From Cytophaga hutchinsonii ATCC 33406 (GTDB taxonomy: Bacteria > Bacteroidota > Bacteroidia > Cytophagales > Cytophagaceae), in the NCBI RefSeq assembly GCF_000014145.1, contig NC_008255.1, positions 3,302,001-3,366,000 of the forward strand: a stretch of DNA of 64,000 bases, written 5' to 3'. Under the pieces are notes generated by a model. It was not told the DNA's origin. It saw only the letters and a list, made by a program, of their open reading frames with translations, and ran no database searches. The position numbers and the translations under genes are program-made. This document shows positions 37,301 to 46,128 of this stretch, one piece after another (the first letter of the stretch is position 1; each line of letters starts with the position of its first letter).

Positions 37301-38335
37301 GCTTTCCTGTATCAATGGAGAAAAAATAATGTAACGGTTGCATCCGGAGGAAACAGTGCCAGCTATAGCGTTACCACTTCGGGCACGTATACGGTTGTTG
37401 TTTCCATCAATGCGAAATGTACCAGTACATCCGGTCCGCATACGGTTACTGTAAAACCGATGGTGAAACCGGTGATCACGGTTGACAACGAATTTATTTC
37501 TACCGCTTCTTTCCTTTCCTATCAATGGTATAAAAACGGTTCGCCTGTTGCAGGCGCCGTGAACCAGATTTATAAAGTAACAGAAAACGGACAGTATTCG
37601 CTGCAGGTAAGCGATGTAAGCACATGCAGTGCAGAGGCCGATCCGGTAACCGTATGTATTCCTGTTCCGCATATACAGTCTAACGGAAATGTACTGAGCG
37701 CTACCCCCGGCAGCAGCTATCAATGGTACGTAAACAACGTGGCTATATCCAACGCAACAAGCCAGTCGTATCTGGTGAATGCAACCGGCGATTACAAAAT
37801 ACGCGTAAGCCGTGCCGATGGCTGTACCTCTTTCTCCAACACACTTCACATCTGCATGCCGCCGCCTGTTATTACAGCCGGTGAAAATTATGTACTTACT
37901 TCTTCTCCCGGATTAACGTATCAGTGGTTCCTGAACGGAACGGCCATACCGGATGCAGATACACGCATTATTGTTGCCGCAGAAACCGGCGATTACACCG
38001 TACAGGTACAGGATCTTTCCGGATGTATTTCTGTATCCGTGCCGGTATATATTTTTGTAGACATGCTATCCATTACAAACGGGTTCAGAAATGCTTCCGT
38101 ACGGTGTTATCCAAACCCGTTCGACAACCGCATCAGCATTGATGTACAGTCGTTATCCCTGCTGCCGCTGAACGCATCTGTATATGACATGAATGGCAGC
38201 CTGCTTACAGAACAGCTCTTAATCAATGCCGAAGAAAGTATGCCCACAGACCAGCTTCCTCCGGGCTCTTATGTGCTGCTGCTGACAACAGCCTCTGACA
38301 GATTTTATTACAAGCTTCTTAAAATGCCGAAATAA
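34346..38335 (+). CDS. Giant secreted beta-propeller and Ig-like repeat protein, T9SS type A
   Basis: 1329 residues with a signal peptide (FLFLAAVCGIAFTQIAQAQ). Residues about 25-475 contain SBBP-like propeller repeats (GNVYGTGTF, GSVYATGIFG, FYVAKYKQDGTTQWLQSY). From about 475 to 1255 follow some nine Ig/PKD-like units with the pattern C-x-GDSV-x-L, YQWxxNGxxIxGA, SGxYxVxV. The C-terminus (RCYPNPFDNR ... SYVLLLTTASDRFYYKLLK) is a T9SS type A sorting domain. It probably serves as an adhesin or surface fibre. The stop codon overlaps the next start (TAATG), so it is coupled to the small gene downstream. Confidence 0.87.
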   Translation: MKKFLFLAAVCGIAFTQIAQAQWISSGNTRSISLGQSIARDASGNVYGTGTFTCDLIIQQDTLHNPSCGSATTLPLAVSRFDGYLVKYTADGKLLWSRQITGNETNTLFEITGVSASPSALFITGHYKGSLTFGSTVVTNSTAVNDAFVACYDLNGNFLWVKTQFARKAADEATAASISAGTDGSVVFTGKYKGAFISSNDADTIRSSTYAFYLMKFNASGTYLWLKSSKGKNGGSRAEGKDLWQDTNGNIFLTGNVTDTVFVQSDTLTFATGTSGIFISKFNSSGKLTWLKKERAAHVNTIELEKSQKFFLLGGDYKNNNKLDTTTLTTAASYGGYVARYDTAGVMQWVKTLTVPAADSAAVVFGITGDTDGSVYATGIFGKKTSSGAVLTAGSKSITASPGFTFYVAKYKQDGTTQWLQSYANGKTDAGTDIVAYDSSQVFITGYFNTSMRIDSSVVSNSSVGLNAFVARIDACPFFSATVKTPASVVACKKDSILLQAVTGSGLIYQWQKNGVNISGATNTNFYAKDSALYRVVVHSSDPAVGCVKYSPGIFITINPLPDTAVHYSGKLEFCQGANVTLNASFGNTYKWLLSGTPISGATGASYTASTSGKYRAVLTSNKGCRDSSRTFTVVAEPVPAPLLTPAGKFTICQGDTVFMQTTATPTFSYQWYRNNILLTHDTLTAYKAFTAGRYKVQVKNRLGCATFSPEDTVLVNSAPAANITSSGSLTSCPYTLPTLYTSADATTNTVQWLKDGSVLPVSGNAYTPSQSGVYHVRVKNAINCSNESAKLTVTIHAQPTAAATLAGSSSFCAGDSVRITATTGTYTYLWQRNGITVPGAQSAVFYGKQAGSYRVILSDNNQCSDTSAVVPLTLFPVPTASIQPSGNLTFCTGDSVRLDATSGTGLSYEWFLNGTAVPGMNSRTQTIKTSGDYTVRVYNSIGCADTSAAFNIHVYTVPPNTVTYSGPLEFCAGGQVTLSAAEDPAFLYQWRKNNVTVASGGNSASYSVTTSGTYTVVVSINAKCTSTSGPHTVTVKPMVKPVITVDNEFISTASFLSYQWYKNGSPVAGAVNQIYKVTENGQYSLQVSDVSTCSAEADPVTVCIPVPHIQSNGNVLSATPGSSYQWYVNNVAISNATSQSYLVNATGDYKIRVSRADGCTSFSNTLHICMPPPVITAGENYVLTSSPGLTYQWFLNGTAIPDADTRIIVAAETGDYTVQVQDLSGCISVSVPVYIFVDMLSITNGFRNASVRCYPNPFDNRISIDVQSLSLLPLNASVYDMNGSLLTEQLLINAEESMPTDQLPPGSYVLLLTTASDRFYYKLLKMPK

Positions 38336-38820
38336 TGTACCGTGTTTTAGTTCTTATGGTTTTACTTGTAACAGCGTTGAATGCCGGCGCACAGAATGGC
38401 AGCCGCTACCTGAAAGCAGAGCGGTATACCTTTCCGGAAACCGGCCTGAGCATTCAGGCACCGCAGCATTTCGATACTACTTATATGTACAAAGGGTTAC
38501 TGCACAAAGCAACCTCAAGTTCGCTGGTATCAACCAAAGCAGCCGGCAGAAATCCGATCGCTTTTAACCAGGGGCTGACGAAAGAATATTTCAGCACACA
38601 AAATCTTGTACTGATTAAATCTGAAAAAATGGTAACCGCTCATTGGGAAGGCGTGCTGTATTACCTCACGTTTGAAGTTAAAAATGTGAAGATGCAGCGC
38701 ATGATGCTGGTCACAGGCACCTACAACGATACCTATATTATCATGGCAAACTTTCCCGACATGTTCGCCTCGCAATTGACCGTACCGATACGGGAAAGTA
38801 TGTTCACGTTACTGTTTTAA
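38335..38820 (+). CDS. Small exported protein of unknown function
   Basis: 161 residues with a signal peptide (VLVLMVLLVTALNAGAQ). The mature part (YTFPETGLSIQAPQHFDTTYMYKG...HWEGVLYYLTFEVKNVKMQRMMLVTG) looks like a single compact beta-rich domain. I do not recognise the family. The ATG overlaps the stop codon of the giant protein by one base, and its stop lies two bases before the next gene. Translational coupling suggests it works with these surface proteins. Confidence 0.75.
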   Translation: MYRVLVLMVLLVTALNAGAQNGSRYLKAERYTFPETGLSIQAPQHFDTTYMYKGLLHKATSSSLVSTKAAGRNPIAFNQGLTKEYFSTQNLVLIKSEKMVTAHWEGVLYYLTFEVKNVKMQRMMLVTGTYNDTYIIMANFPDMFASQLTVPIRESMFTLLF

Positions 38821-38822
38821 AC

Positions 38823-41800
38823 ATGAAGCGGAATACAACATATAGTATTTATACCTGCAGTAATGCGTTACTGAACACGCTGAAAGTGTCTCTGCTTTTG
38901 GGTGCGCTGCTGTGCAGCCTGACTGCGCAGGCACAAACCAAAACGGTTGAGCACGATGTAGTCTTTGAAACCGATTCCATGCAATCGATGTGGGGGCCGG
39001 GCGAAGGATTTAACATTAACCGCACGACAAATTTTTTCGATCGTTTTGAAAGTTCGTATCCGTTTGATACGCGCCCGGGCTCCATCTTTTCTGTTGCCGG
39101 TTTTAAATTCGGTGCGGGTATCTGGGGCAGATTTGCGTTTGGTATCGGCCCGCTGGCCTTTAAAGTAAGCGGTTTCGAAGGCGGCGGTGTTGGTGTCAAA
39201 TACCCCATCAAAACCAGCCTCGTACTTCCGGAGGACTCTACGTTTAATGCCGGTGAAACCGTTACCATAAAGACGGATTATACCGTACAGGAAGATTTCG
39301 AATTAAATACTGCATACCCGGCTACCGGCGAAGTGAGTCTGGACATGCCGATCATGTTTGACATGAAGGTTGGTATTGACGTCTGCTTGTTTGAATGTTT
39401 CAGCATCCGCATCTTCCCGCCTGATTTTGCGGGCGATGCCATTCCGGACCCGCTGGTTGATATAAACTGGGTTATTCTTAAAGTGAATAAAGATGAGATC
39501 ACCTACCCGTGTCTGAATATTCCGCCTGTATGCAGCATTGACATTCCGGAAGGCTCTACATCCGGTACCTTACCCGCAAGTTCGCCGTTGAGTGGCAGCG
39601 TTAAAATTCCGCATGTAGAAACAACGGCATCAAAAGAAGGTAAAGACCTTGTGGCCAGCGGCGGTGACCCATACCTGATCCCAAGCCTGGATATCATTCA
39701 GCTGCTCAGCTTTGCGCCCCCGCCGATCGGTACCTTTTTCGGTATCCTCAGTTCTGGCCTGCAGATTCCTCCCGGCGGCATCAGGGACTTTGGCGGTACA
39801 CGGCGCTTTATCGGCTTAAACTGGACCTTGTTCACGATGAACCTGAACATGCCCGTTTCACAATCTCAGCAGTTCCGCTTCCACCCTACCGTCAACCTCA
39901 AGCTGCGGCTGCCCGTGGATGTGCGGTATGTATACACGGATATAAAAGAAGGAAATATTGTTGAAGGAACGGATTCCATCATCGACGTACCGCTTGGTGC
40001 CGATCTGAAGATCCAGTATCCTTGCAACATGTCGCACATGGATATGCATGCGAGTTATGTAATCTCTACAAATGAATTTTCCAACCGTACCTACGACCAC
40101 GTAGATGTTGAACTGGTCTTTACCGCATTTGAATTTGGCATTGAATTTCCGGATTTCGATATTATTCCCCGCTTCTGCATCAGCATTCCGGTGGTAGGCG
40201 ATCTGTGTTTTCAGCTTACCGTACCAGGCTTTGAAATCAGTATCGGTCCGCTGGTACAGCCGCCGCCGGTGCACCTGGCAGGCTTTGATCTTCCCGATTA
40301 TGTAAACCGTACCTGGGAACTGGAAGGTTTTTCAGAGCAATATATTACGGAACCCTTCCGGCTTGTACCAAGAAAAATTAAGACAACTGTTGCCGTCAGT
40401 AATGCCCTGTGCTTCGGTACAGCCACAGGCGGTGCTTCCTTTGATGTAACCGGCGTCACTGCACCTGTCGCCTATCAGTGGTCTACAGGCAGTACATCTA
40501 AAGACCTGAGTGCCGCTCCGGCAGGAAGACAGTATGTTATTGCAACAGATGTAAATCAATGCCGGGTACATGCCGATGCGCTGATCAGTCAGCCGGATCC
40601 GATCCGTACCGCAATCGCTGCCTCAAACCTGGTCTGCTATAATGATTTTACCGGAACAGCTTCTGTTACGGCTTCCGGTGGTATTCCTTCCTATACCTAT
40701 GCATGGACAAACGGACAAACATCTGCTGCTCCAACAGGATTGCCGGCAGGCAAACACGTTGTTACCATAACAGATGCGAACGGATGTAAACAATCCGATT
40801 CGGTTCTGCTTGCACAGCCACCGGACATCCGCGCAGTGATTCTGAATGCGGTAAACCCTACCTGTTTCGGAAAAGCAGACGGCTCTGTATCCCTGGATAT
40901 AAGCGGCGGTGTGCAGCCGTACTTTTATCAGTGGACCAATGGTGCATTCGACAAGGATATACGCCTGCTGTCCGGAGGAACCTATGCCGTAAACATGCGG
41001 GATGCAAACGGATGTACGCGTGATCTGAGCGCTACGCTGGTTGAACCTTCACAGCTGCTGCCCACACTTTCAGTATTAAGCGATGTGGCTTGCCTTGGTG
41101 GCAGGAATGGAAGCATCCTCGCTGATGTCAGCGGGGGAACACAGCCGTACCGCTATACCTGGAAAAATGCAGACCTGGAATTAAGTGCTGTTTCCAATCT
41201 TATCAGCAGTCTGCCGGCAGGGGTTTATTCTCTGACTGTGCAGGATAAAAATAATTGTACGGCAGACAGCTACATTGAAATTACAGCCCCGCAGTTTATA
41301 CTGGAAAGCAGTGTAACCAAAACAGACCTGAGCTGTGCCAATGGTACGGATGGAACAGCGCAGGTAGCCGTAACCGGCGGCACCTCGCCTTACCTGATCA
41401 GCTGGTCAAACGGTGCAAGCGGTACATCCGCTTCTGATCTTGCAGCCGGTACCTATACAATCAATATACTGGATTCTAAAGGATGCGCAACGGTTAACAA
41501 AGCAGTGATTGCTTCTCCATCCGGCATGCTTGTTACAATTTCAGTGAAAGACATCTCCTGTGCAGATCAGCAGGACGGAGAACTGCAGGCTGCGGTAACA
41601 AAAGGTACGCCGCCGTATACCTATCTGTGGTCAAACGGTTCTGCCGAACCTTCCCTGAAAGACCTTGCTGCCGGCATATATACCCTTACGGTTACAGATA
41701 AAAAATCCTGTACACATACCGCGGATGCTACGGTTGCCGCCGGAAACGGAGATTGCCTCTTTATTCCGGATGCCTTCTCTCCCAACAACGACGGTGTAAA

Positions 41801-42017
41801 TGACCGCTGGGTATTACGCAACATCCGGCTTTATCCGAATAACACCATGCAGGTATTCAATCAATGGGGACAGCAGTTATACAGCGCGTCCCCGTATCTC
41901 GAACCATGGGACGGCAGGCACAACGGTAACTTATTGCCGCCGGCAACCTATTATTATATTTTCAGCAAAGGTGATGGTTCTGCTTCTGTAACGAGCCCGC
42001 TCACTATTATAAAATAA
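38823..42017 (+). CDS. SprB-repeat surface protein with T9SS type B sorting domain
   Basis: 1064 residues. A signal peptide ends near AQAQ (residue 38). Residues about 40-515 form a large region of unknown fold with many aromatic and proline residues. Residues about 520-975 hold seven SprB-like repeats of about 75 residues (CFGTATGGASFDVTG...YQWSTGSTSKDLSAAPAG...TDVNQC). The end, FIPDAFSPNNDGVNDRW ... MQVFNQWGQQLY ... PATYYYIF, is the gliding-motility-associated (type B) sorting domain. Such cargo needs a PorP/SprF-type partner, and one is encoded two genes downstream at 43766. Likely a cell-surface adhesin involved in gliding or attachment. Confidence 0.9.
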   Translation: MKRNTTYSIYTCSNALLNTLKVSLLLGALLCSLTAQAQTKTVEHDVVFETDSMQSMWGPGEGFNINRTTNFFDRFESSYPFDTRPGSIFSVAGFKFGAGIWGRFAFGIGPLAFKVSGFEGGGVGVKYPIKTSLVLPEDSTFNAGETVTIKTDYTVQEDFELNTAYPATGEVSLDMPIMFDMKVGIDVCLFECFSIRIFPPDFAGDAIPDPLVDINWVILKVNKDEITYPCLNIPPVCSIDIPEGSTSGTLPASSPLSGSVKIPHVETTASKEGKDLVASGGDPYLIPSLDIIQLLSFAPPPIGTFFGILSSGLQIPPGGIRDFGGTRRFIGLNWTLFTMNLNMPVSQSQQFRFHPTVNLKLRLPVDVRYVYTDIKEGNIVEGTDSIIDVPLGADLKIQYPCNMSHMDMHASYVISTNEFSNRTYDHVDVELVFTAFEFGIEFPDFDIIPRFCISIPVVGDLCFQLTVPGFEISIGPLVQPPPVHLAGFDLPDYVNRTWELEGFSEQYITEPFRLVPRKIKTTVAVSNALCFGTATGGASFDVTGVTAPVAYQWSTGSTSKDLSAAPAGRQYVIATDVNQCRVHADALISQPDPIRTAIAASNLVCYNDFTGTASVTASGGIPSYTYAWTNGQTSAAPTGLPAGKHVVTITDANGCKQSDSVLLAQPPDIRAVILNAVNPTCFGKADGSVSLDISGGVQPYFYQWTNGAFDKDIRLLSGGTYAVNMRDANGCTRDLSATLVEPSQLLPTLSVLSDVACLGGRNGSILADVSGGTQPYRYTWKNADLELSAVSNLISSLPAGVYSLTVQDKNNCTADSYIEITAPQFILESSVTKTDLSCANGTDGTAQVAVTGGTSPYLISWSNGASGTSASDLAAGTYTINILDSKGCATVNKAVIASPSGMLVTISVKDISCADQQDGELQAAVTKGTPPYTYLWSNGSAEPSLKDLAAGIYTLTVTDKKSCTHTADATVAAGNGDCLFIPDAFSPNNDGVNDRWVLRNIRLYPNNTMQVFNQWGQQLYSASPYLEPWDGRHNGNLLPPATYYYIFSKGDGSASVTSPLTIIK

Positions 42018-42028
42018 GTACAGGAATT

Positions 42029-43753
42029 ATGAAAAAAATCTTTCTGTTCGTATTTGTGTTGTGCTGCATGTCTTTTTATAGCTATGCAGACTATGTCCCG
42101 TGCAGCTTCACTGTTGCCTTTGACAAACAAGACGTCAGGTGCCACGGAGAAAAAAGCGGATCGGCCAGGGTTCGTGTAAATATTCCATCCGGCATCGCTT
42201 ACACTATTGAATGGTTTGACGGTATCACAACCGATGTACACGCCAATCTTCCGGCCGGAACATTTTTTGTTAAGATAACCGACCAGACCGGATGCAACGC
42301 CAATTATTTTGTAACACTCGCGGAACCCGATCCGTTGGCCGTCACTGCAGACGTAACAGACCTGCGCTGCTATCAGACACCGGAAGGAAAAATAACACTC
42401 GTTGTAACAGGCGGCACACCAACCTATTCCTATCAGTGGAGCAACGGTGAAACATCTGCCGATGTAGCAGGGTTAGCGGCCGGTAACTATTCCGTACAGG
42501 TAGAAGATACCAAAGGCTGCATTGCCAGCCTGAGCAGTATGGTTAAACAGCCCACACAATTACTTTCTTCCTATGAAGTAAAAAATGTTTCCTGCTTCGG
42601 AGGCAGCGATGGTACCATTGATCTTACTGCTTTCGGAGGTTTTCCCTTCTATACCTATACCTGGGACGACGGCACGCAGCTGCAGGATGTCTATAACCTG
42701 AAAGCAGGCGTACACGACGTAACCATTAAAGACGTGAACGGCTGCATAAAGCTTACATCCATCATTGTAAACCAGCCAGACCCCATCACGACAGAAAAAG
42801 TTATTACCGATGTAAAATGTTACGGCTTTAAAGACGGCATCATTGACCTCACCGTAAGCGGCGGCGTTATGCCGTATACATTTAAATGGTCTACGCCTGA
42901 AATTGTACTCGGGCAAACGGAAGAAGACCTGGCGAACATTCCCGTAGGCACCTACTACCTGCTGATCAGGGATTTTTTTCAATGTGAATTTTACGATACC
43001 ATGAACGTAAAGGAATCGTTCCTGCTTGTTACCAATCTTGACATTTCAGACGCGGTCTGTTACGACAGTTCCAACGCCAGCATTGACCTTACTGTAACAG
43101 GAGGCTTACCTCCGTACTCCTACTTATGGTCAAGCGGACAAACCACACAGGATATTTCTGCGGTGCATGCAGGTATCTATAACGTACTGATTGATGATGT
43201 GAACGGCTGTACTGCACTGGTACAGGGCGAAATTAAACAGCCGGATAATCTTACGTTTGGGTTTTCGGTAAGTGAGGTTTCCTGTAAAGACAATGACGAC
43301 GGAAGTATTGTAATGACCAACAGCGGTGCTGTAGCACCTTACAGCTATTCCTGGTCAAACGGCGTGGATACAAAAGACCTGTATGACCTGCTTGGGAATA
43401 ATTATACCATAACGGTAACAGATGCACATGCCTGTCCGTTCTCTGCAACCGTTACGGTGCCTACCAACCCGAGAGCCTGTATTACGCTGATCACGATACC
43501 CAACGCGTTCTCCCCGAACGGCGACAATACCAATGATGTGTGGGTGATCCGCGATTCGGATCTGTATCCGGATATAAAAGTAAAAGTCATTAACCAATGG
43601 GGTGAAACCATTTTCTCTTCTACCGGTTACCAGGAGCCGTGGGACGGTACCTACAAAGGGCATGACGTTTCCGGCGGCACGTATTATTATGAAGTAAATT
43701 TACATTCCGGTGATGATGTACCATTCAGCGGAACATTAACGGTTATCCGATAA
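42029..43753 (+). CDS. SprB-repeat surface protein with T9SS type B sorting domain
   Basis: 574 residues. Signal peptide MKKIFLFVFVLCCMSFYSYA, then six SprB repeats (CHGEKSGSARVRV, CYQTPEGKITLVVTGGTPTYSYQWSNGE, and so on, each ending near VxDxxGC). The C-terminus ITIPNAFSPNGDNTNDVW ... VKVINQWGETIF ... SGGTYYYEV is the type B sorting domain. It is a shorter relative of the preceding gene without the large N-terminal region. Spacing is 11 bases upstream and 12 bases to the PorP/SprF gene downstream. Confidence 0.92.
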   Translation: MKKIFLFVFVLCCMSFYSYADYVPCSFTVAFDKQDVRCHGEKSGSARVRVNIPSGIAYTIEWFDGITTDVHANLPAGTFFVKITDQTGCNANYFVTLAEPDPLAVTADVTDLRCYQTPEGKITLVVTGGTPTYSYQWSNGETSADVAGLAAGNYSVQVEDTKGCIASLSSMVKQPTQLLSSYEVKNVSCFGGSDGTIDLTAFGGFPFYTYTWDDGTQLQDVYNLKAGVHDVTIKDVNGCIKLTSIIVNQPDPITTEKVITDVKCYGFKDGIIDLTVSGGVMPYTFKWSTPEIVLGQTEEDLANIPVGTYYLLIRDFFQCEFYDTMNVKESFLLVTNLDISDAVCYDSSNASIDLTVTGGLPPYSYLWSSGQTTQDISAVHAGIYNVLIDDVNGCTALVQGEIKQPDNLTFGFSVSEVSCKDNDDGSIVMTNSGAVAPYSYSWSNGVDTKDLYDLLGNNYTITVTDAHACPFSATVTVPTNPRACITLITIPNAFSPNGDNTNDVWVIRDSDLYPDIKVKVINQWGETIFSSTGYQEPWDGTYKGHDVSGGTYYYEVNLHSGDDVPFSGTLTVIR

Positions 43754-43765
43754 CAGCATTTGTTT

Positions 43766-44764
43766 ATGAAACGCATATTCAGCATTCTTGTGGTATTGAC
43801 ACTGAGCCTGAACGTACAGGCCCAGCAGTGGGCCTTATACAGCCAGTACATGTTCAATCAGTTTATATTGAACCCGGCTGTTGCAGGCTCAGATGAAAAA
43901 ATTCCTGTAATGGCAACGGTGCGCCGCCAGTGGCAGGGCATGAAAGATGCCCCGGTTACACAATCCCTTTCCGCACACGCCTACACCGGCCAGTATGTAG
44001 GGCTTGGCCTCAACATCTTTAATGAGGTAGCCGGCCCCAGCAGACGCACGGGCTTAAGTTTCTCTGCTGCGCGCCACTTCCAGGTAAGCAAAGCAAGCGA
44101 TACCTGGTTCTCCTTCGGCCTGTCCGGCACCTTTTACCAATTCGGCTTTGATCCGAACAAGCTGCATTTCGACCAGCCCAATGATCCGGTTATTACTACG
44201 GCTGCAATCACGAAATTTATTCCCGATGCAGCTGCCGGTGTGTATTTATACAACTCGCAGTATTATGTCGGATTTTCCGCGCAGAACCTCGCGCAGACAC
44301 CGATCAACTTATTTGATATCGCGGATAAGAATTACAACCCGGCCAGCCGTGTCTTCTTTTTATCTGCCGGGTATGAATTTGTAGTGAGTGAAAATTTAAG
44401 TATTGAACCTTCTACCCTGGTACGTAAAGTATTCGCCGCACCCTATCAGATTGATCTGAATGTTAAAGCAAACATTGTGAAACATTTTACCGTTGGTGCA
44501 TCGTACAGAAGCAGCGATGCGGTAGTAGCGCTGGTGGGTATTAATATTCCCAGCATCTTTATTGGCTACAGCTATGACATCACACTCAATCCGTTGAAGA
44601 GCTACAGCAGGGGAACACATGAAATCTATGTAACCGTTAAGCTGCAGAATGCGCTGCACAAAAACGGCACGCATTTCAACAATCACCACAATACCCGCGG
44701 ACATGGCCACCGCCCGGCACAACGCAACGGTGGTAAAAACCCGTATAAACTGCCAGTGCAGTAG
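43766..44764 (+). CDS. PorP/SprF family type IX secretion partner protein
   Basis: 332 residues from the ATG at 43766. Signal peptide, then the hallmark QQWALYSQYMFNQFILNPAVAGS, RRQWQGMKDAPVTQSLSAHA and LGLNIFNE; the rest is alternating beta-strand typical of an outer-membrane barrel (VGFSAQNLAQTPI, FLSAGYEFVVSENLSIEPS). Proteins of this family retain type B cargo at the outer membrane; the two SprB-repeat genes just upstream are the obvious clients. The C-terminal tail after the last strand is unusually rich in His/Asn/Arg. The stop codon TAG is part of the GTAGGGAC repeat that follows. Confidence 0.93.
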   Translation: MKRIFSILVVLTLSLNVQAQQWALYSQYMFNQFILNPAVAGSDEKIPVMATVRRQWQGMKDAPVTQSLSAHAYTGQYVGLGLNIFNEVAGPSRRTGLSFSAARHFQVSKASDTWFSFGLSGTFYQFGFDPNKLHFDQPNDPVITTAAITKFIPDAAAGVYLYNSQYYVGFSAQNLAQTPINLFDIADKNYNPASRVFFLSAGYEFVVSENLSIEPSTLVRKVFAAPYQIDLNVKANIVKHFTVGASYRSSDAVVALVGINIPSIFIGYSYDITLNPLKSYSRGTHEIYVTVKLQNALHKNGTHFNNHHNTRGHGHRPAQRNGGKNPYKLPVQ

Positions 44765-44949
44765 GGACAACCTTTACGGTTGTCCGTTAATACAGCAGGG
44801 GCAACCTTCACGGTTGCCCTGCATTATGGGATTTCTGTAATACAAATGCTACAGGGTATAATGTTTCATTTTTCGTATGTGTGATCTTTGTGCCCATAAA
44901 TGTTTTATAAAAAAGGCAACCGTTTAAAAAGGCAACCGTGAAGGTTGCC
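44762..44949. repeat. Group of GTAGGGGC-type hairpin repeats
   Basis: Three hairpins with different but self-complementary stems: GGGACAACC/GGTTGTCC (44764-44785), GCAGGGGCAACC/GGTTGCCCTGC (44795-44822) and GGCAACC/GGTTGCC (44931-44949), with an extra GGCAACC at 44915. They fill the gap between the PorP/SprF stop and the AI-2E family start. The first GTAG includes the stop codon. The first pair could stop transcription, though no good T-run follows. Confidence 0.8.
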
Positions 44950-44958
44950 CCTACCATT

Positions 44959-46056
44959 ATGACTGAAAAATTACCCCTGTATCACAAACTGGCCGTTATC
45001 ACAATCGGACTTTTCGTTTTCTTTTATGTATTATTTTTGGGACAGGAAATACTTGTGCCCTTAACCTTTTCGTGGCTGCTTGCAATATTGTTAAATCCCG
45101 TTGTTAATTTTCTGGAGCGAAAAAAAATAAACCGGATCGTAGCAATACTTCTTGCAATCACCTTGATGATTGTTGTTACCGCAGGTATCTTGTTTTTTAT
45201 CGGCTCACAGTTTTCGATGTTTGTGGATATGCTGCCGCAATTAAAACATAAATCCACTGAACTTGCACACAAAGGTCTTACCTGGCTGTCGCATACCTTT
45301 AACATTACAACGCCAAAGGTAAACAGCTGGATCAATGAACAGAAAGCAAAAAGTATGGAAGGTGCAAGTGGTTTGCTTGGTACCACACTTGGTACGGTTT
45401 CGGGTGTGTTTTTTGCCTTATTCCTTTTGCCTGTCTACATATTCCTGTTTTTATTTTACAAACCACTGCTGCTGCAGTTCATAGCAAAACTGTTTTCAAG
45501 TGATAAGCATACGGTTGTGGCGGATGTATTGAAAGAGACAAAAAGTCTTATACAGAATTATTTAGTCGGACTGATGATTGAAATGTGTATTGTAGCTGTT
45601 ATGAACAGTGTTGCCTTAATGCTTATCGGCATTCCTTATGCGATTCTGCTTGGTGTCATCGGCGCAATACTTAATTTAATTCCATATATCGGTGGAATCG
45701 TAGCTATTGCCCTGCCAATGATCATGGGCCTGATGACCGACACCCCTGCTTCTGCGCTTTACGTGTTCCTCGCCTATATGCTGATTCAGTTTGTCGACAA
45801 CAATTTTTTAGTACCGAAGATTGTTGCTTCGAAGGTTAAGGTAAATGCATTTATTTCTATTATCGTAGTATTGATCGGCGGTACGTTGTGGGGCGTGGCA
45901 GGTATGTTCTTATCTATTCCGCTGATCGCGATTCTGAAAGTAATCTTTGACCGCGTTGATGCGCTTGAACCTTTTGGTTTTTTAATCGGGGATGAAATGC
46001 CCGACCAGGCAACGGGGATCTTTTCGCTGCATAAGAAGGAGAACGATGCAGCGTAA
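44959..46056 (+). CDS. AI-2E family transporter (PerM-like permease)
   Basis: 365 residues from the ATG at 44959; the frame extends back into a repeat to a GTG, which I reject. Eight hydrophobic segments. Typical features are the N-terminal VPLTFSWLLAILLNPVVNFLERK and the C-terminal IVGAILNLIPYIGGIVAIALPMIMGL and FVDNNFLVPKIVASKV blocks. Members are inner-membrane proteins with varied proposed roles, including signal export and Na+/H+ exchange; the substrate cannot be read here. It stands alone, preceded by a hairpin repeat and followed by a bidirectional terminator. Confidence 0.93.
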   Translation: MTEKLPLYHKLAVITIGLFVFFYVLFLGQEILVPLTFSWLLAILLNPVVNFLERKKINRIVAILLAITLMIVVTAGILFFIGSQFSMFVDMLPQLKHKSTELAHKGLTWLSHTFNITTPKVNSWINEQKAKSMEGASGLLGTTLGTVSGVFFALFLLPVYIFLFLFYKPLLLQFIAKLFSSDKHTVVADVLKETKSLIQNYLVGLMIEMCIVAVMNSVALMLIGIPYAILLGVIGAILNLIPYIGGIVAIALPMIMGLMTDTPASALYVFLAYMLIQFVDNNFLVPKIVASKVKVNAFISIIVVLIGGTLWGVAGMFLSIPLIAILKVIFDRVDALEPFGFLIGDEMPDQATGIFSLHKKENDAA

Positions 46057-46079
46057 TGAATCTGTGGCAAGGAAATAAT

Positions 46080-46117
46080 AAAAAAGGGGCAGCTGTGAAG
46101 GCTGCCCCTGCTGTTTT
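46080..46117. terminator. Bidirectional terminator formed by a GGGGC hairpin repeat
   Basis: GGGGCAGC (46086-46093) pairs with GCTGCCCC (46101-46108). An A-run precedes it, giving TTTTTTATTATT on the minus strand, and TGCTGTTTTATT follows on the plus strand. It separates the AI-2E family gene from the convergent DNRLRE protein gene. Confidence 0.85.
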
Positions 46118-46128
46118 ATTCAACAACT

